Shown: one piece after another, positions 1 to 8,864 of the stretch
How positions within the stretch are numbered: position 1 is the stretch's first letter
Layout: the number at the start of each line of letters is the position of its first letter
NCBI RefSeq assembly: GCF_016919445.1
Contig: NZ_CP070356.1
Location: 3,173,501-3,237,500 of the forward strand
Reading direction: 5' to 3'
DNA length: 64,000 nt
From: Pseudomonas sp. PDNC002
GTDB lineage: Bacteria > Pseudomonadota > Gammaproteobacteria > Pseudomonadales > Pseudomonadaceae
Made by a program: the position numbers and the translations under genes
The notes under the pieces: model-generated
Told to the model about the DNA's origin: nothing
Seen by the model: the letters and a program-made list of their open reading frames with translations, nothing else
Databases searched by the model: none

Positions 1-392
1 CGATCCAGGCCCAGGTGATGGAAGAAGTAGTAGCCCTGGAAGATCGCGTGCTTCTCGATCATCCACAGGTTCGCTTCGCTGACGAACGGCTTGAGGATCG
101 CGGCGGCGATGTCGGCGTGGTTGAACGAGCCGAGGGTGTCGCCGATGTCGTGGAGCAGGGCGCAGACCACGTATTCCTCTTCGCGGCCGTCGCGATGGGC
201 CAGGGTGGCGGTCTGTAGCGAGTGGGTCAGGCGGTCCACCGGGAAGCCGCCGAAGTCGCCATCGAGCAGGCGCAGGTGGGTCATGATGCGGTCAGGGAGC
301 AGGGCGGCGTACTGGCCGAAGTCCTTGGCGATGATCGCCCAGTCCTCGGCGGTGCCGTCTTCCATGTGGGTGAAGTTGGCGCGTGCGTTCAT
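1..392 (-). CDS. HD-domain protein, possible diiron oxygenase or phosphohydrolase (3' end outside window)
   Basis: The ATG lies at 392 on the minus strand and the frame stays open to the window edge, so only the first ~130 residues are visible. Metal-ligand motifs typical of the HD fold appear in order: LTHSLQ, ALLHDIGD, FNHAD and EKHAIF. This order fits both HD phosphohydrolases and the mixed-valent diiron oxygenases of the PhnZ/TmpB type; I cannot separate the two without the C-terminal aspartate. It is on the same strand as the LuxR regulator upstream of it and could be its target or partner. Function beyond a metal-dependent HD enzyme is inference. Confidence 0.75.
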   Translation of the reverse strand, partial: MNARANFTHMEDGTAEDWAIIAKDFGQYAALLPDRIMTHLRLLDGDFGGFPVDRLTHSLQTATLAHRDGREEEYVVCALLHDIGDTLGSFNHADIAAAILKPFVSEANLWMIEKHAIFQGYYFFHHLGLD

Positions 393-518
393 CAGGCTGT
401 GCTCTTGTAGTTGTTGGGTTCGACTGGGGTGGCACCGGTCCAGTCTAGAAGCCTGAGTGGCGCGCGGTAGTGTCCGCAGGGCGCCAGCGGGCTGTCCCGC
501 TGGGCGCGAATGGCGCGG

Positions 519-545
519 CATCAGCCGCACGGATGGCGGCTGATG
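519..545 (-). terminator. Hairpin downstream of the LuxR-type gene
   Basis: CATCAGCCGC and GCGGCTGATG form a perfect 10-bp stem with a 7-nt loop, 13 bp beyond the stop of the regulator. No strong T run follows, so it may be a weak terminator or an mRNA-stabilising hairpin. A second GC-rich hairpin is present at about 483-506. Confidence 0.45.
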
Positions 546-557
546 TTCAAGGCGCGC

Positions 558-1361
558 TCAGGGGTTCTGCGGATCGTGCCCCAGCGATTGCAGGAACAGC
601 GAGAACAGCTCCGGCTGCGAGGAGATGTCGAGCTTGTTGTACAGGTGGCGGCGGTGGACCTTGATGGTCTCCGGCGAGATCGCCAGGCGCTCGGCCATGG
701 CCTTGGAGGAGTAACCCCGCAGGATCAGCCGGGCGATCTCCAACTCGCGCTCGGACAGCACGCCCGCGCCGAAATGGCTCAGGGCATCGCGCACCTGCAC
801 CGCCACGCCATCGCTGGCACCTGGCAGAAGGCGCTGGCTGCGTTGCTGCCAGTGCTGCGCCATCAGCGCCAGTACCCACGGGCAAAGCATTGCCAGCAGG
901 CCGGTCTGCTCGCCATCGAACAGCCTGCGCATGCCCAGTGACAGCGACAGCGCGCCCTGGCCGGGGAGCTGGAGGATGAACTGCACCTCGTCTTCGAGCA
1001 CGTTGTCGTGGAAGTAGCTGAGGAAGTATTCGCTCTGGCGGAACTGGTCCGGGGAGATTTCCTCCAGCCGGTACAGCCCGCTGGGCACGCCCTCGCGGCA
1101 GGCCTGGTAGAACGGGTCGAGTTGGTACAGGCCGTCCAGGTAGATGGCCATGGCCGCCGGGCCGGCCGTGGGTTCGGCGTCGTACTCCTCCAGCGCCACC
1201 GGGGTACCGCTGGCCGGGTAGAACATCGCCAGGGCGTTATCGAACGGCAACCACTGGTGCAGCAGCAGGACCAGTTGCTTCCAGAAGCGCGGCTGGCCGA
1301 TCTGCTCGATGGCGCGGCCCAGGTTGGCGTGCATGCCGACTTCGCGGAACAGGGTGTGCAT
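558..1361 (-). CDS. LuxR-family HTH transcriptional regulator
   Basis: 267 residues. The last ~65 residues are a GerE/LuxR helix-turn-helix (LSERELEIARLILRGYSS, then SPETIKVHRRHLYNKL). The N-terminal ~190 residues resemble no receiver domain: the phospho-acceptor pattern is missing, so it is probably a ligand-sensing or orphan regulator. It is divergent from the APC permease at 1568, and the 206-bp gap between them would hold both promoters. By position it is the likely regulator of the permease, the P1 peptidase and the HD protein; that is inference. Confidence 0.85.
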   Translation of the reverse strand: MHTLFREVGMHANLGRAIEQIGQPRFWKQLVLLLHQWLPFDNALAMFYPASGTPVALEEYDAEPTAGPAAMAIYLDGLYQLDPFYQACREGVPSGLYRLEEISPDQFRQSEYFLSYFHDNVLEDEVQFILQLPGQGALSLSLGMRRLFDGEQTGLLAMLCPWVLALMAQHWQQRSQRLLPGASDGVAVQVRDALSHFGAGVLSERELEIARLILRGYSSKAMAERLAISPETIKVHRRHLYNKLDISSQPELFSLFLQSLGHDPQNP

Positions 1362-1567
1362 CCGGGGGCGTTCTCTGAGAGGGGAGGAGTGGGCCCACGG
1401 TTTCCTCCTTTTAACCTGTCGCCGTCAAGGGGGCGTAACCCCAAATGGTGATTGGCCGCCACGCTGGCCATGCCCAGACTGCACCCTACGCAGCGCCCCG
1501 CTCAGAGGGCGCGACAAGGTCTTCGTTCCTGCCTCAGCCATCAATAACAACACGAGGAAACAACGAT

Positions 1568-2932
1568 ATGAGCGCTTCCCCTGCGCCAGCGAGCGCGCTC
1601 AAGCCCAGCCTGGGCGTGCTCGACGTAGTCGCCATCACCGTCTCGGCGGTCACTCCCGCCAGCTCCGTTTTCGTCATCGCTCCCTTCGCCATCCAGCAGG
1701 CCGGCAGCGGCGCCTTCCTGGCGTTCGTCTTCGCCGGCTTCCTGGCCCTGATGTTCGCCTGGTGCTACGCCGAGCTGGGGCGCGCCCACAGCTCCGCCGG
1801 TGGCGAATACGTCTACGCCAAGCGCGTATTCGGCGGGCTCGCCGGCTACGCCACTTTCCTCACCGTACTGGTCTCGCTGCTGTTCATCCCGCCCGTGCTG
1901 GCAACCGGCGCGGCGACCTACCTCAACAACGCCCTGGGGACGAACTTCGACACCCAGACCGTCGCCCTGGTAATCGTCGCTGCCAGCTACGTGCTGGGCA
2001 TCCTGAATATCCGCGTGAATGCCTGGATCACCGGCGTGTTTCTGCTCTGCGAAGTGGCGGCGCTGCTGGTGATCGTGGTGCTCGGCTTCGGCCATGTCAG
2101 CCAGCCGATGAGCGTACTGATGCAGCCGCAGCACATCGACGGCGGGATACTGGCCGCCGCGCCCTGGGCGCTGGTGATCGGCGCCGTGGGTACCGCGCTG
2201 TTCTCCTACAACGGCTTCGGCGGCGCGGTGCTGCTGGCCGAGGACATGAAGTGCGGCGGGCGCAACGTACACCGGGCGGTGATCTGGTCGCTGGTACTGG
2301 TGGTGGCGATCGAGATCGTTCCGCTGACCGCGCTGTTGCTGGGCGCGCCTTCGCTGAAAGACATGATCGCCAGCCCCGATCCGGTTGGCTACCTGCTCAC
2401 CGCCCACGGCAACGAAACGCTGTCGCGGCTGGTCAGCGCCGGCATCTTCCTCTCGGTGTTCAACGCCATCGTCGCCATCGTCATTCAGGTCGGCCGGGTG
2501 ATCTTCAGCAGCGGCCGTGACGAGCTGTGGACGCCGCTGATGAACCGCGCCTTCACCCGCATCCATCCGCGCTGGGAATCGCCGTGGATAGCCACGCTGT
2601 TCCTCGGCGTCCCTTCGGCAGCGCTGAGCTTCAGCTCGAACCTGGAGGAGCTGACCTCCTTCACGGTCCTGCTGCTGGTGATGGTCTACCTGGTGGTGGC
2701 GCTCTGCGCGCTGTTCAGCCGCGTGCTGCGCCGCGACCGCGAGCACCCTTACCGCATGCCGCTGTGGCCGTTGCCGGCGATGCTGGCCGTGGTCGGCGCC
2801 GGTTACCTGTTGCTCAACCTGCTGATGGACGCTTCCTCGCGGGACATCATGATCATTGTCGGGATACTGGCTGTGTCGGTGATTCTCTACAGCACCTACG
2901 GCAAGCTCAGCCCGGCCTTCCAGAAGCTCTGA
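1568..2932 (+). CDS. APC-superfamily amino acid permease
   Basis: 454 residues with about 12 hydrophobic segments. The N-terminus has the APC signature (LGVLDVVAITVSAVTPASS), followed by helices rich in Gly and Ala. The start at 1568 is chosen because GAGGAAAC sits just upstream; an in-frame start at 1445 lacks a ribosome site and would add a non-hydrophobic leader. It is followed after 28 bp by the P1-family aminopeptidase, so the two are probably cotranscribed. Together they suggest uptake and hydrolysis of an amino-acid amide, ester or short peptide. The substrate cannot be read from the sequence. Confidence 0.9.
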   Translation: MSASPAPASALKPSLGVLDVVAITVSAVTPASSVFVIAPFAIQQAGSGAFLAFVFAGFLALMFAWCYAELGRAHSSAGGEYVYAKRVFGGLAGYATFLTVLVSLLFIPPVLATGAATYLNNALGTNFDTQTVALVIVAASYVLGILNIRVNAWITGVFLLCEVAALLVIVVLGFGHVSQPMSVLMQPQHIDGGILAAAPWALVIGAVGTALFSYNGFGGAVLLAEDMKCGGRNVHRAVIWSLVLVVAIEIVPLTALLLGAPSLKDMIASPDPVGYLLTAHGNETLSRLVSAGIFLSVFNAIVAIVIQVGRVIFSSGRDELWTPLMNRAFTRIHPRWESPWIATLFLGVPSAALSFSSNLEELTSFTVLLLVMVYLVVALCALFSRVLRRDREHPYRMPLWPLPAMLAVVGAGYLLLNLLMDASSRDIMIIVGILAVSVILYSTYGKLSPAFQKL

Positions 2933-2960
2933 AACCCTGTTCGACAACCAAGGAGACAGC

Positions 2961-4064
2961 ATGCGCGCTCGTCAACTCGGCATCACCCTCGGCCTGGGCA
3001 CGCCCGGCGAGTTCAACGCCATCACCGACGTTCCCGGCATCCGCGTCGGCCACAGCACGCTGATAGGCGAGCGCGATGGTCGCGCCGTACGCACCGGGGT
3101 CACGGTGGTCCAGCCGCGCGAGGGGGCGGCACGCCAGCAACCCTGTTTTGCCGGCTGCCATGTGCTCAACGGCAATGGCGACGCCACGGGACTGGAGTGG
3201 ATTCGCGAGGCGGGGCTGCTGACCACGCCCATCGCCATCACCAACACCCACAGCGTGGGCGCGGTGCGCGATGCGCTGATCGCCGCCGAGCATGCCGAGC
3301 TGGCCGACCCGTCCATCTACTGGTGCATGCCGGTGGTGATGGAAACCTATGACGGGCTGCTCAACGACATCTGGGGCCAGCATGTGGGCGCCGAGCAGGT
3401 GCGCGAGGCGCTGGCCGCGGCCGAATCCGGCCCGGTGCGGGAAGGCCCGGTGGGCGGCGGCACGGGGATGATCTGCCACGAGTTCAAGGGCGGCATCGGT
3501 ACGGCCTCGCGCAAGCTGCCGGCGGAGCAGGGCGGCTGGACGGTGGGCGCGCTGGTGCAGGCCAACCACGGCCAGCGCCGCGAGCTGCGGGTGGATGGCT
3601 ATCCGGTCGGGCGTCACCTGGGCGATGTGCCGTCGCCCTTCGCCGAACAGGGCACGCCGGGCATGGGCTCCATCGTGGTGATCCTCGCCACCGACGCGCC
3701 ATTGCTGCCGCACCAGTGCCAGCGCCTGGCGCAACGCGCCTCGCTGGGGATCGCCCGCACCGGCGGCGGGACCGACGATTCCAGCGGCGACATCTTCCTC
3801 GCCTTCGCCACTGGCAACCGCGACCTGCCGCCGGCGGACTACGGGCGCAAGAACCTGCCGTTCGCCACGGCGCTGGAGATGGTCAACAACGACCACATCT
3901 CGCCGCTTTTCGCCGCTGCGGTCGAGGCGGTGGAAGAGGCCATCGTCAATGTGCTGCTGGCCGGCAAGGACATGCGCACCGATGACGGCGTGCTGGTGCC
4001 GGCGCTGACTGGGGAGCGCCTGCTGGCGGCGCTGCGCGAGGTCGGTTGGAAGGGGGAGCGCTAA
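2961..4064 (+). CDS. P1-family peptidase (DmpA/BapA-type L-aminopeptidase/D-amidase)
   Basis: 367 residues, the usual size for this N-terminal-nucleophile family. These proteins are made as one chain and self-cleave before a serine that becomes the nucleophile. The expected Gly-Ser site is seen at 236-237 (PGMGSIVVILATDAPL). Other family motifs are GVTVVQPREG near residue 46, NGNGDATGLEW near 70 and GGGTGM near 166. GGAGACAGC precedes the ATG. Members release N-terminal amino acids from amides and beta-peptides; the exact substrate is unknown. A terminator-like hairpin follows at 4207-4239. Confidence 0.88.
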   Translation: MRARQLGITLGLGTPGEFNAITDVPGIRVGHSTLIGERDGRAVRTGVTVVQPREGAARQQPCFAGCHVLNGNGDATGLEWIREAGLLTTPIAITNTHSVGAVRDALIAAEHAELADPSIYWCMPVVMETYDGLLNDIWGQHVGAEQVREALAAAESGPVREGPVGGGTGMICHEFKGGIGTASRKLPAEQGGWTVGALVQANHGQRRELRVDGYPVGRHLGDVPSPFAEQGTPGMGSIVVILATDAPLLPHQCQRLAQRASLGIARTGGGTDDSSGDIFLAFATGNRDLPPADYGRKNLPFATALEMVNNDHISPLFAAAVEAVEEAIVNVLLAGKDMRTDDGVLVPALTGERLLAALREVGWKGER

Positions 4065-4353
4065 CCAGCGGTGGTCGGTGGCTGGGTGTCCCCTGTAGGA
4101 GCGTGGGGGACGCCTGGTTCTTGCGCGCGAACGGGTTTTCCGGCCGCTCTGGCGCTGGGCGGGTTCGCGAGCAAGCTCGCTCCTACAAAGGAAGTCCGTG
4201 CCATGAAAAAAGCCGGAGCTGCTGGGCAGCTCCGGCTTCTTCGTTTGTGTAGGAGCGGACTGCGTCCGCGATAGGTCCGCATTGCGCCGGAAGCCATCGC
4301 GGACACAGTCCGCTCCTACGCCGCGCCCATCTCTGGCGGCACGGCTCCCCGAA
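4065..4353. repeat. REP-type palindromes and terminator hairpin between convergent genes
   Basis: No gene is seen in this gap. It holds GTAGGAGC-type REP half-sites at about 4095-4196 (ending GAGCAAGCTCGCTCCTAC). A hairpin at about 4207-4239 (AAGCCGGAGCTGC/GCAGCTCCGGCTT) is a likely bidirectional terminator. A second REP palindrome at about 4249-4320 begins GTAGGAGCGGAC and ends GTCCGCTCCTAC. Such repeats are common between convergent genes in Pseudomonas. Confidence 0.8.
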
Positions 4354-5352
4354 TCAGTTCGGGGTATAGATCTGGTCGAACACGCCACCGTCGGCGAAGT
4401 GGGTCTTCTGCACGGTGCGCCAGTCGCCGAAGGTCTTCACCACGGAGAAGAAGTCTACTTTCGGGAAGCGGTCGGAGAACTTGGCCAGCACTTCCGGGTT
4501 GCGCGGGCGCAGGTAGTTGTTCGCCGCGATGGTCTGGCCTTCGTCGGACCACAGGTACTTCAGGTAGGCCTCGGCTTCGGCGCGGGTACCTTTCTTGTCG
4601 ACTACCTTGTCGACCACGGCCACCGGCGGCTCGGCTTCGGCGGAGACGCTCGGGTAGACCACTTCGAAGCCGCCACGGCCGAACTCGCGGGCGATCATCT
4701 CGGCTTCGTTCTCGAAGGTCACCAGCACGTCGCCGATCTGGTTCTGCATGAAGGTGGTGGTCGCCGCGCGGCCGCCGGTATCCAGCACCGGGACGTTCTT
4801 GAACAGCTGGGCGACGAATTCCTTGGCCTTGGCTTCATCGGCGCCGTGCTTCTGCGCGTAGCCCCAGGCGGAGAGATAGGTGTAGCGGCCGTTGCCGGAG
4901 GTCTTGGGGTTCGGTACCACGACCTGCACGCCCGGCTTCACCAGGTCGTTCCAGTCCTTCAGGCCCTTGGGGTTGCCCTTGCGCACGATGAACACGGTGG
5001 CAGAGGTGAACGGCGCGCTGTTGTTCGGCAGGCGGCTGGCCCAGTCCTTCGGCACCAGGCCGCCATTGTCGGCCAGGGCGTCGATGTCGGTGGCCTGGTT
5101 CATGGTGATGACGTCGGCCGGCAGGCCGTCGATCACGGCGCGGGCCTGTTTGCTGGAACCGCCGTGGGACATCTGGATGGTGATCTTCTCGCCTTTCTCG
5201 GCTTGCCAGTGTTTCTGGAAGGCGGCGTTGTAGTCCTTGTAGAAGTCACGCATTACGTCATAGGAGACGTTGAGCAGGGGCTGGGCGGCCTGGGCGGCAG
5301 AGGCCAGGGCAAGGCCGGCGGCCAGCAGCGAGGCGCTGAACAGACGTTTCAC
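4354..5352 (-). CDS. sbp: Sulfate ABC transporter periplasmic substrate-binding protein
   Basis: 332 residues. A Sec signal peptide covers residues 1-22 (MKRLFSASLLAAGLA, cleavage after AQA). The mature part follows the Sbp/CysP pattern: NVSYDVMRDFY, MSHGGSSKQARAV, ADVITMNQATDID, then NPKTSGNGRY. These segments form the sulfate pocket in known homologues. The permease and ATPase genes (cysT, cysW, cysA) that often accompany sbp are not nearby, so it must serve a transporter encoded elsewhere. The AT-rich 82-bp gap upstream fits a CysB-type promoter, but no exact site can be assigned. Confidence 0.92.
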   Translation of the reverse strand: MKRLFSASLLAAGLALASAAQAAQPLLNVSYDVMRDFYKDYNAAFQKHWQAEKGEKITIQMSHGGSSKQARAVIDGLPADVITMNQATDIDALADNGGLVPKDWASRLPNNSAPFTSATVFIVRKGNPKGLKDWNDLVKPGVQVVVPNPKTSGNGRYTYLSAWGYAQKHGADEAKAKEFVAQLFKNVPVLDTGGRAATTTFMQNQIGDVLVTFENEAEMIAREFGRGGFEVVYPSVSAEAEPPVAVVDKVVDKKGTRAEAEAYLKYLWSDEGQTIAANNYLRPRNPEVLAKFSDRFPKVDFFSVVKTFGDWRTVQKTHFADGGVFDQIYTPN

Positions 5353-5434
5353 GAGCAGTTCCTTTTGGCAGTGTTGTTGGGTGTCGATTATGCCGACAGG
5401 TTATATGGCACTTAAATACTTAAAGGCTATTTGC

Positions 5435-6058
5435 TTATGCGGGGATCAGGGGCCGCAGTTCCCCTTCGAGGTTCTCCCGCGCCTGGGTCTCCCACTCCTG
5501 CCGCAATGACGGGAGCTGGTAGAGCTGCGGCTGGTCGAGCAACTGGCGCAGCACCTTGGCGCGCCCCGCATCGAACAGCGCTTGCGGCACCCACGCATAT
5601 TCGCGGCGCACCGCGGCCTGGTACTCGGCGTAAACGGGCGGGGCGCTCGCGAGAATGGAGAGATCGATGTCCGCCACCAGCGCAGCATCGCCAGCAAGCC
5701 CGCCGGCCTGGTGACAGGTCGCCATGATCAGCTCCCGCAGCGCTTCGCGATGCTGGTCGAGACCGGCCTCGGCGAGCCAATTGCAGGCGAGCGCCGCGCT
5801 GGCGGCCTCGTTGTCCTGGCGTCGGGTGTCATAGATCACGTCGTGCAGCCACAACGCCAGTTCCACCTGGGCCGGTTGCCGGGCCAGGCGCTGCAGACGG
5901 TCCAGGTGGGCCAGGCACGCAAGGATGTGCTGCGTGCTGTGGTAGTGCCGGTCGCTGCCGCCGTAAAGGCGCTCCAGCTCGGCGAAACTGCCCGGCGGCG
6001 GGGCGCCGCCGAGCTGTTGCCAGAGCGATTCCCAGCGCAATGGGTCGAGTGCGCGCAT
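5435..6058 (-). CDS. HD-superfamily hydrolase (COG4339-like)
   Basis: 207 residues from the ATG at 6058, preceded by GTGGAGC. A TTG start at 6112 is possible but less likely. Motifs are YHSTQHI near residue 39, WLHDVIYD near 70, DNEAASA near 80 and DIDLSILA near 128, matching predicted metal-dependent HD hydrolases of roughly 200 residues. The natural substrate of this group is unknown to me. It lies 82 bp upstream of sbp on the same strand, but no functional link is implied. Confidence 0.8.
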   Translation of the reverse strand: MRALDPLRWESLWQQLGGAPPPGSFAELERLYGGSDRHYHSTQHILACLAHLDRLQRLARQPAQVELALWLHDVIYDTRRQDNEAASAALACNWLAEAGLDQHREALRELIMATCHQAGGLAGDAALVADIDLSILASAPPVYAEYQAAVRREYAWVPQALFDAGRAKVLRQLLDQPQLYQLPSLRQEWETQARENLEGELRPLIPA

Positions 6059-6130
6059 CGATGCTCCACGAAGGGGAAGGTTGCCCGGCAGCCTAGCAGG
6101 CCGGTCGGGCAATGACTGCCCCCGCAGTCG

Positions 6131-7789
6131 TCAATCCAGCCCGCTGACGTCCAGCTCCTTGGGATACTCGACGCTGAACTTGAAGGTCGTGCTGCGCTTC
6201 TCGCCGGGTTTCAGCTGCCAGTCCCACAGCAGCTTGCCGTCGTCTTCGCGCTTGGCCTCCTGGCCTTCGGGCTCCAGCAGGGCCACCTTGATCTGCTCGT
6301 TGCGCGAGACCGGAAGCTGGTCCTTGAACTGCAGGTGCTGCTCGGTCTTGTGGTTGTTCTGCGCGTCGATGCGGAACTCGTAGGTGATGCGCTTGCGGCC
6401 GCCGGTGAGGCCGGTGTAGTCGGTGTAACGGTTGACCAGCTTGCGCTTGATCGACATGGCCTCGTCGCCGCCCAGCGCCAGCTCGAAGGTCTCGCCCGGC
6501 ATCACCGTGCGCAGCTGGCCGCTGGCGACGAAGGTGTTGCCCAGGTAGGTGTTGAGCGTGCCGGGCAGCAGCGGATAGTCGCTGGCGTTGCGGGTGTCGG
6601 CCTGCAGGTAGGCGGCTTCGCGTAGCGATGGCGTGGCCAGGTAGCGGAAGGTTGCCGGCAGCTTGAACTGGGCGATGGAAACCTTCTGCGAGCTGCCATC
6701 GCTGTTGAGCGTGGCGCGCGCCGGGATGTGGAAGGACGCGCTGGTCATGGCGCCGCTCACGTCGGCGACGGCAACGGGCATTTCCGTCATGGCGTCGACC
6801 AGTGCTTCGTCCTTCATCTCGAAGTTCTGCACCTTCTTGGCTTCCATTGCCATCATCGGTGCGGCGGGCGCGGGCATGGCGCTGGAGTCAAGCATCTTGC
6901 GGCGGTCCATGGCGGTATCCACGATCCATGGCGACAGGGCCGGCACGGCGCTGCCCAGATTGGGCCGCGCGGTGGACAGGGTGAGGTCGACGTCGGTCCA
7001 GTCCTCGCCGCTGCTCTGCCGGACGATGCCCTGGTAGGTCATCTCGATCTTGTCCTCGCCGTCGCGCAGGCGGGCGTCGTAGGCCGGGCGCCAGGAGGCG
7101 TCGTAGAGCGTGTAGCTCAGCTGCAGGCGGACCTGCGCGGGCTTCTCCAGCGCCACGCGGAGGATGGCCCGCTTGTAGTGGGTGCCGTCACCGGCCAGGT
7201 GGCTGCGCTGGTTCCCCAGCTCCTGCTTGCGCTGTTGTAGCTCCTCGCCCTGCTGGTCGAGCTTGCGTTGCTCGTCGAGGATGCGCCCCAGGTTGCCCTC
7301 GCTCATCTGCAGCAGGTTCTTCAGTTCGTCGATGCTCGGCAGGGTCTGGTTCTTGCCCGGCTTTGTGCTGCTGGCCTGGATGTCGGCGAGGAACTGCTTC
7401 TGGTTTTCCAGCACGCTGCCACGGTCGCTGATCTCGCGTTCCTGCCGCTCGATGTCGCGCAGCTGCGCGTCCAGCAGTTGCAGGCGATTGTCCTGCGAAG
7501 GCGGCGATACCTGCGGCGCGCTGCTGACGTCGAGCAGGGTGGCGGCGGCGCTGGCGCTGAGCGAGGCCTGCAGGCTGTTGTCGTCGATGCGCAGGGGCAA
7601 CTGCTCCACGGCGATCTCATGCTGGCCGGCGGGCAACTGCAGAGTAGCGGTGCGGGTGACGATGGCGCGGTCGGTGTAGACCGTGACCGCGCTGATGCGG
7701 CTGTCAGCCACCTGCGGTGCCGCCAGCAGCGGGGTACTGGCCAGCGCGCCGGCCATGGCGAGGATCAGTGGGTGGAGTCGAAAGGGCAT
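6131..7789 (-). CDS. Secreted DUF4139 protein (MuiA-like)
   Basis: 552 residues. The start at 7789 is chosen because GAGGTGAGC sits just upstream and the frame then opens with a signal peptide (MPFRLHPLILAMAGALAS, cleavage after LAA). The N-terminal third has the DUF4140 pattern (ISAVTVYTDRAIVTR). The middle is a long charged region with coiled-coil character (about residues 105-195). The C-terminal half is the DUF4139 beta-rich domain (SYTLYDASWRPAYDARL). The related Myxococcus name 'mucoidy inhibitor' says little about role. Likely periplasmic or envelope-associated. Confidence 0.82.
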   Translation of the reverse strand: MPFRLHPLILAMAGALASTPLLAAPQVADSRISAVTVYTDRAIVTRTATLQLPAGQHEIAVEQLPLRIDDNSLQASLSASAAATLLDVSSAPQVSPPSQDNRLQLLDAQLRDIERQEREISDRGSVLENQKQFLADIQASSTKPGKNQTLPSIDELKNLLQMSEGNLGRILDEQRKLDQQGEELQQRKQELGNQRSHLAGDGTHYKRAILRVALEKPAQVRLQLSYTLYDASWRPAYDARLRDGEDKIEMTYQGIVRQSSGEDWTDVDLTLSTARPNLGSAVPALSPWIVDTAMDRRKMLDSSAMPAPAAPMMAMEAKKVQNFEMKDEALVDAMTEMPVAVADVSGAMTSASFHIPARATLNSDGSSQKVSIAQFKLPATFRYLATPSLREAAYLQADTRNASDYPLLPGTLNTYLGNTFVASGQLRTVMPGETFELALGGDEAMSIKRKLVNRYTDYTGLTGGRKRITYEFRIDAQNNHKTEQHLQFKDQLPVSRNEQIKVALLEPEGQEAKREDDGKLLWDWQLKPGEKRSTTFKFSVEYPKELDVSGLD

Positions 7790-7936
7790 GTGCTCACCTC
7801 GGGGCCTGGAAGGCGACCGGCACTGCGGAACGCCACCATGGCGTCCGTCCATGGCGCTTGTGACGAAGAGAGCACAGGCAACGGGTTGAGCCTGGGTGAA
7901 TTCATGCCGCGATGGGCGACGAACGGTTACCTGGGG

Positions 7937-8788
7937 TCAGCCGCTGGCAGTGTCATCCGCCCTTGGGAACAGCGCGTTGCCGCAGCGCGAGCAGAACGCC
8001 GCTTCGGCCTCGTGGCTGGCCTTGGCGCAGGCCGGGCAGGGCTTGTCCAGTTGCCCTGGCGGGCGCTCCTGGCGCATGGCGTTGTGCAGTTCGGCGCTGA
8101 AGATGCCGGTGGGTACCGCGATGATCGAGTAGCCGGTGAGCATTACCAGGCTGGCGATGGCCTGGCCCAGCGGTGTCTTCGGGGTGATGTCGCCGAAGCC
8201 CACGGTGGTCAGGGTGACGATGGCCCAGTAGATGCCGCGCGGGATGCTGGTGAAGCCGTGCTCCGGGCCTTCGACCACGTACATCAGCGAGCCGAACACC
8301 GTCACCAGGCTCATCACCGAGACGAAGAACACCGTGATCTTCTGCTGGCTGCCGCGCAGCGCGGTGAGCAGGAAGTCGGCCTGGCGCAGGTACTGGCGCA
8401 GCTTGAGGATGCGGAAGATGCGCAGCACCCGCACGATGCGGATCACCAGCAGGTACTGGGCGTTGGGGTAGAAGATGGCGATCACCCCCGGCAGCACCGC
8501 CAGCAGGTCCACCAGCCCGTAGAAGCTCAGGGCGTAGCGCAACGGCTTGGGCGAGCAGTACAGGCGCAGCAGGTACTCGATCAGGAACAGGCCGTTGATC
8601 ACCCACTCGATGTCGCTGAGCAGGCCGCCGTAGGCGTTGCTGATCTCGTCCACGCTGTCGAGGATCACCACCAGCAGGCTGGCGAGGATGACGATCAGCA
8701 GCGCGCTGTCGAAGCGCCGGCCGGCGACCGTGTCGGACTGGAAGATGATGACGTAGAGGCGCTGGCGCCAGCTTTGGGTGTCGGCCAT
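7937..8788 (-). CDS. Voltage-gated potassium channel with C-terminal zinc ribbon
   Basis: 283 residues with six membrane segments. The S4 segment carries regularly spaced arginines (RIVRVLRIFRILKLR, residues ~117-131). The pore loop holds the potassium filter TTVGFGD near residue 193. The cytoplasmic tail is unusual: residues ~251-273 read CPAC, 11 residues, then CSRC, a zinc-ribbon pattern. Family knowledge supports inner-membrane K+ conduction; the zinc ribbon's role in gating or assembly is inference. The gene stands alone, 76 bp from sstT. Confidence 0.9.
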   Translation of the reverse strand: MADTQSWRQRLYVIIFQSDTVAGRRFDSALLIVILASLLVVILDSVDEISNAYGGLLSDIEWVINGLFLIEYLLRLYCSPKPLRYALSFYGLVDLLAVLPGVIAIFYPNAQYLLVIRIVRVLRIFRILKLRQYLRQADFLLTALRGSQQKITVFFVSVMSLVTVFGSLMYVVEGPEHGFTSIPRGIYWAIVTLTTVGFGDITPKTPLGQAIASLVMLTGYSIIAVPTGIFSAELHNAMRQERPPGQLDKPCPACAKASHEAEAAFCSRCGNALFPRADDTASG

Positions 8789-8864
8789 GGATGAATCCGC
8801 GAAACGGGTTCAGTCACCTTAGCCGAGATGCGGCGGGGCGGCTGGTGCCGCCCCACCGGGAGGA

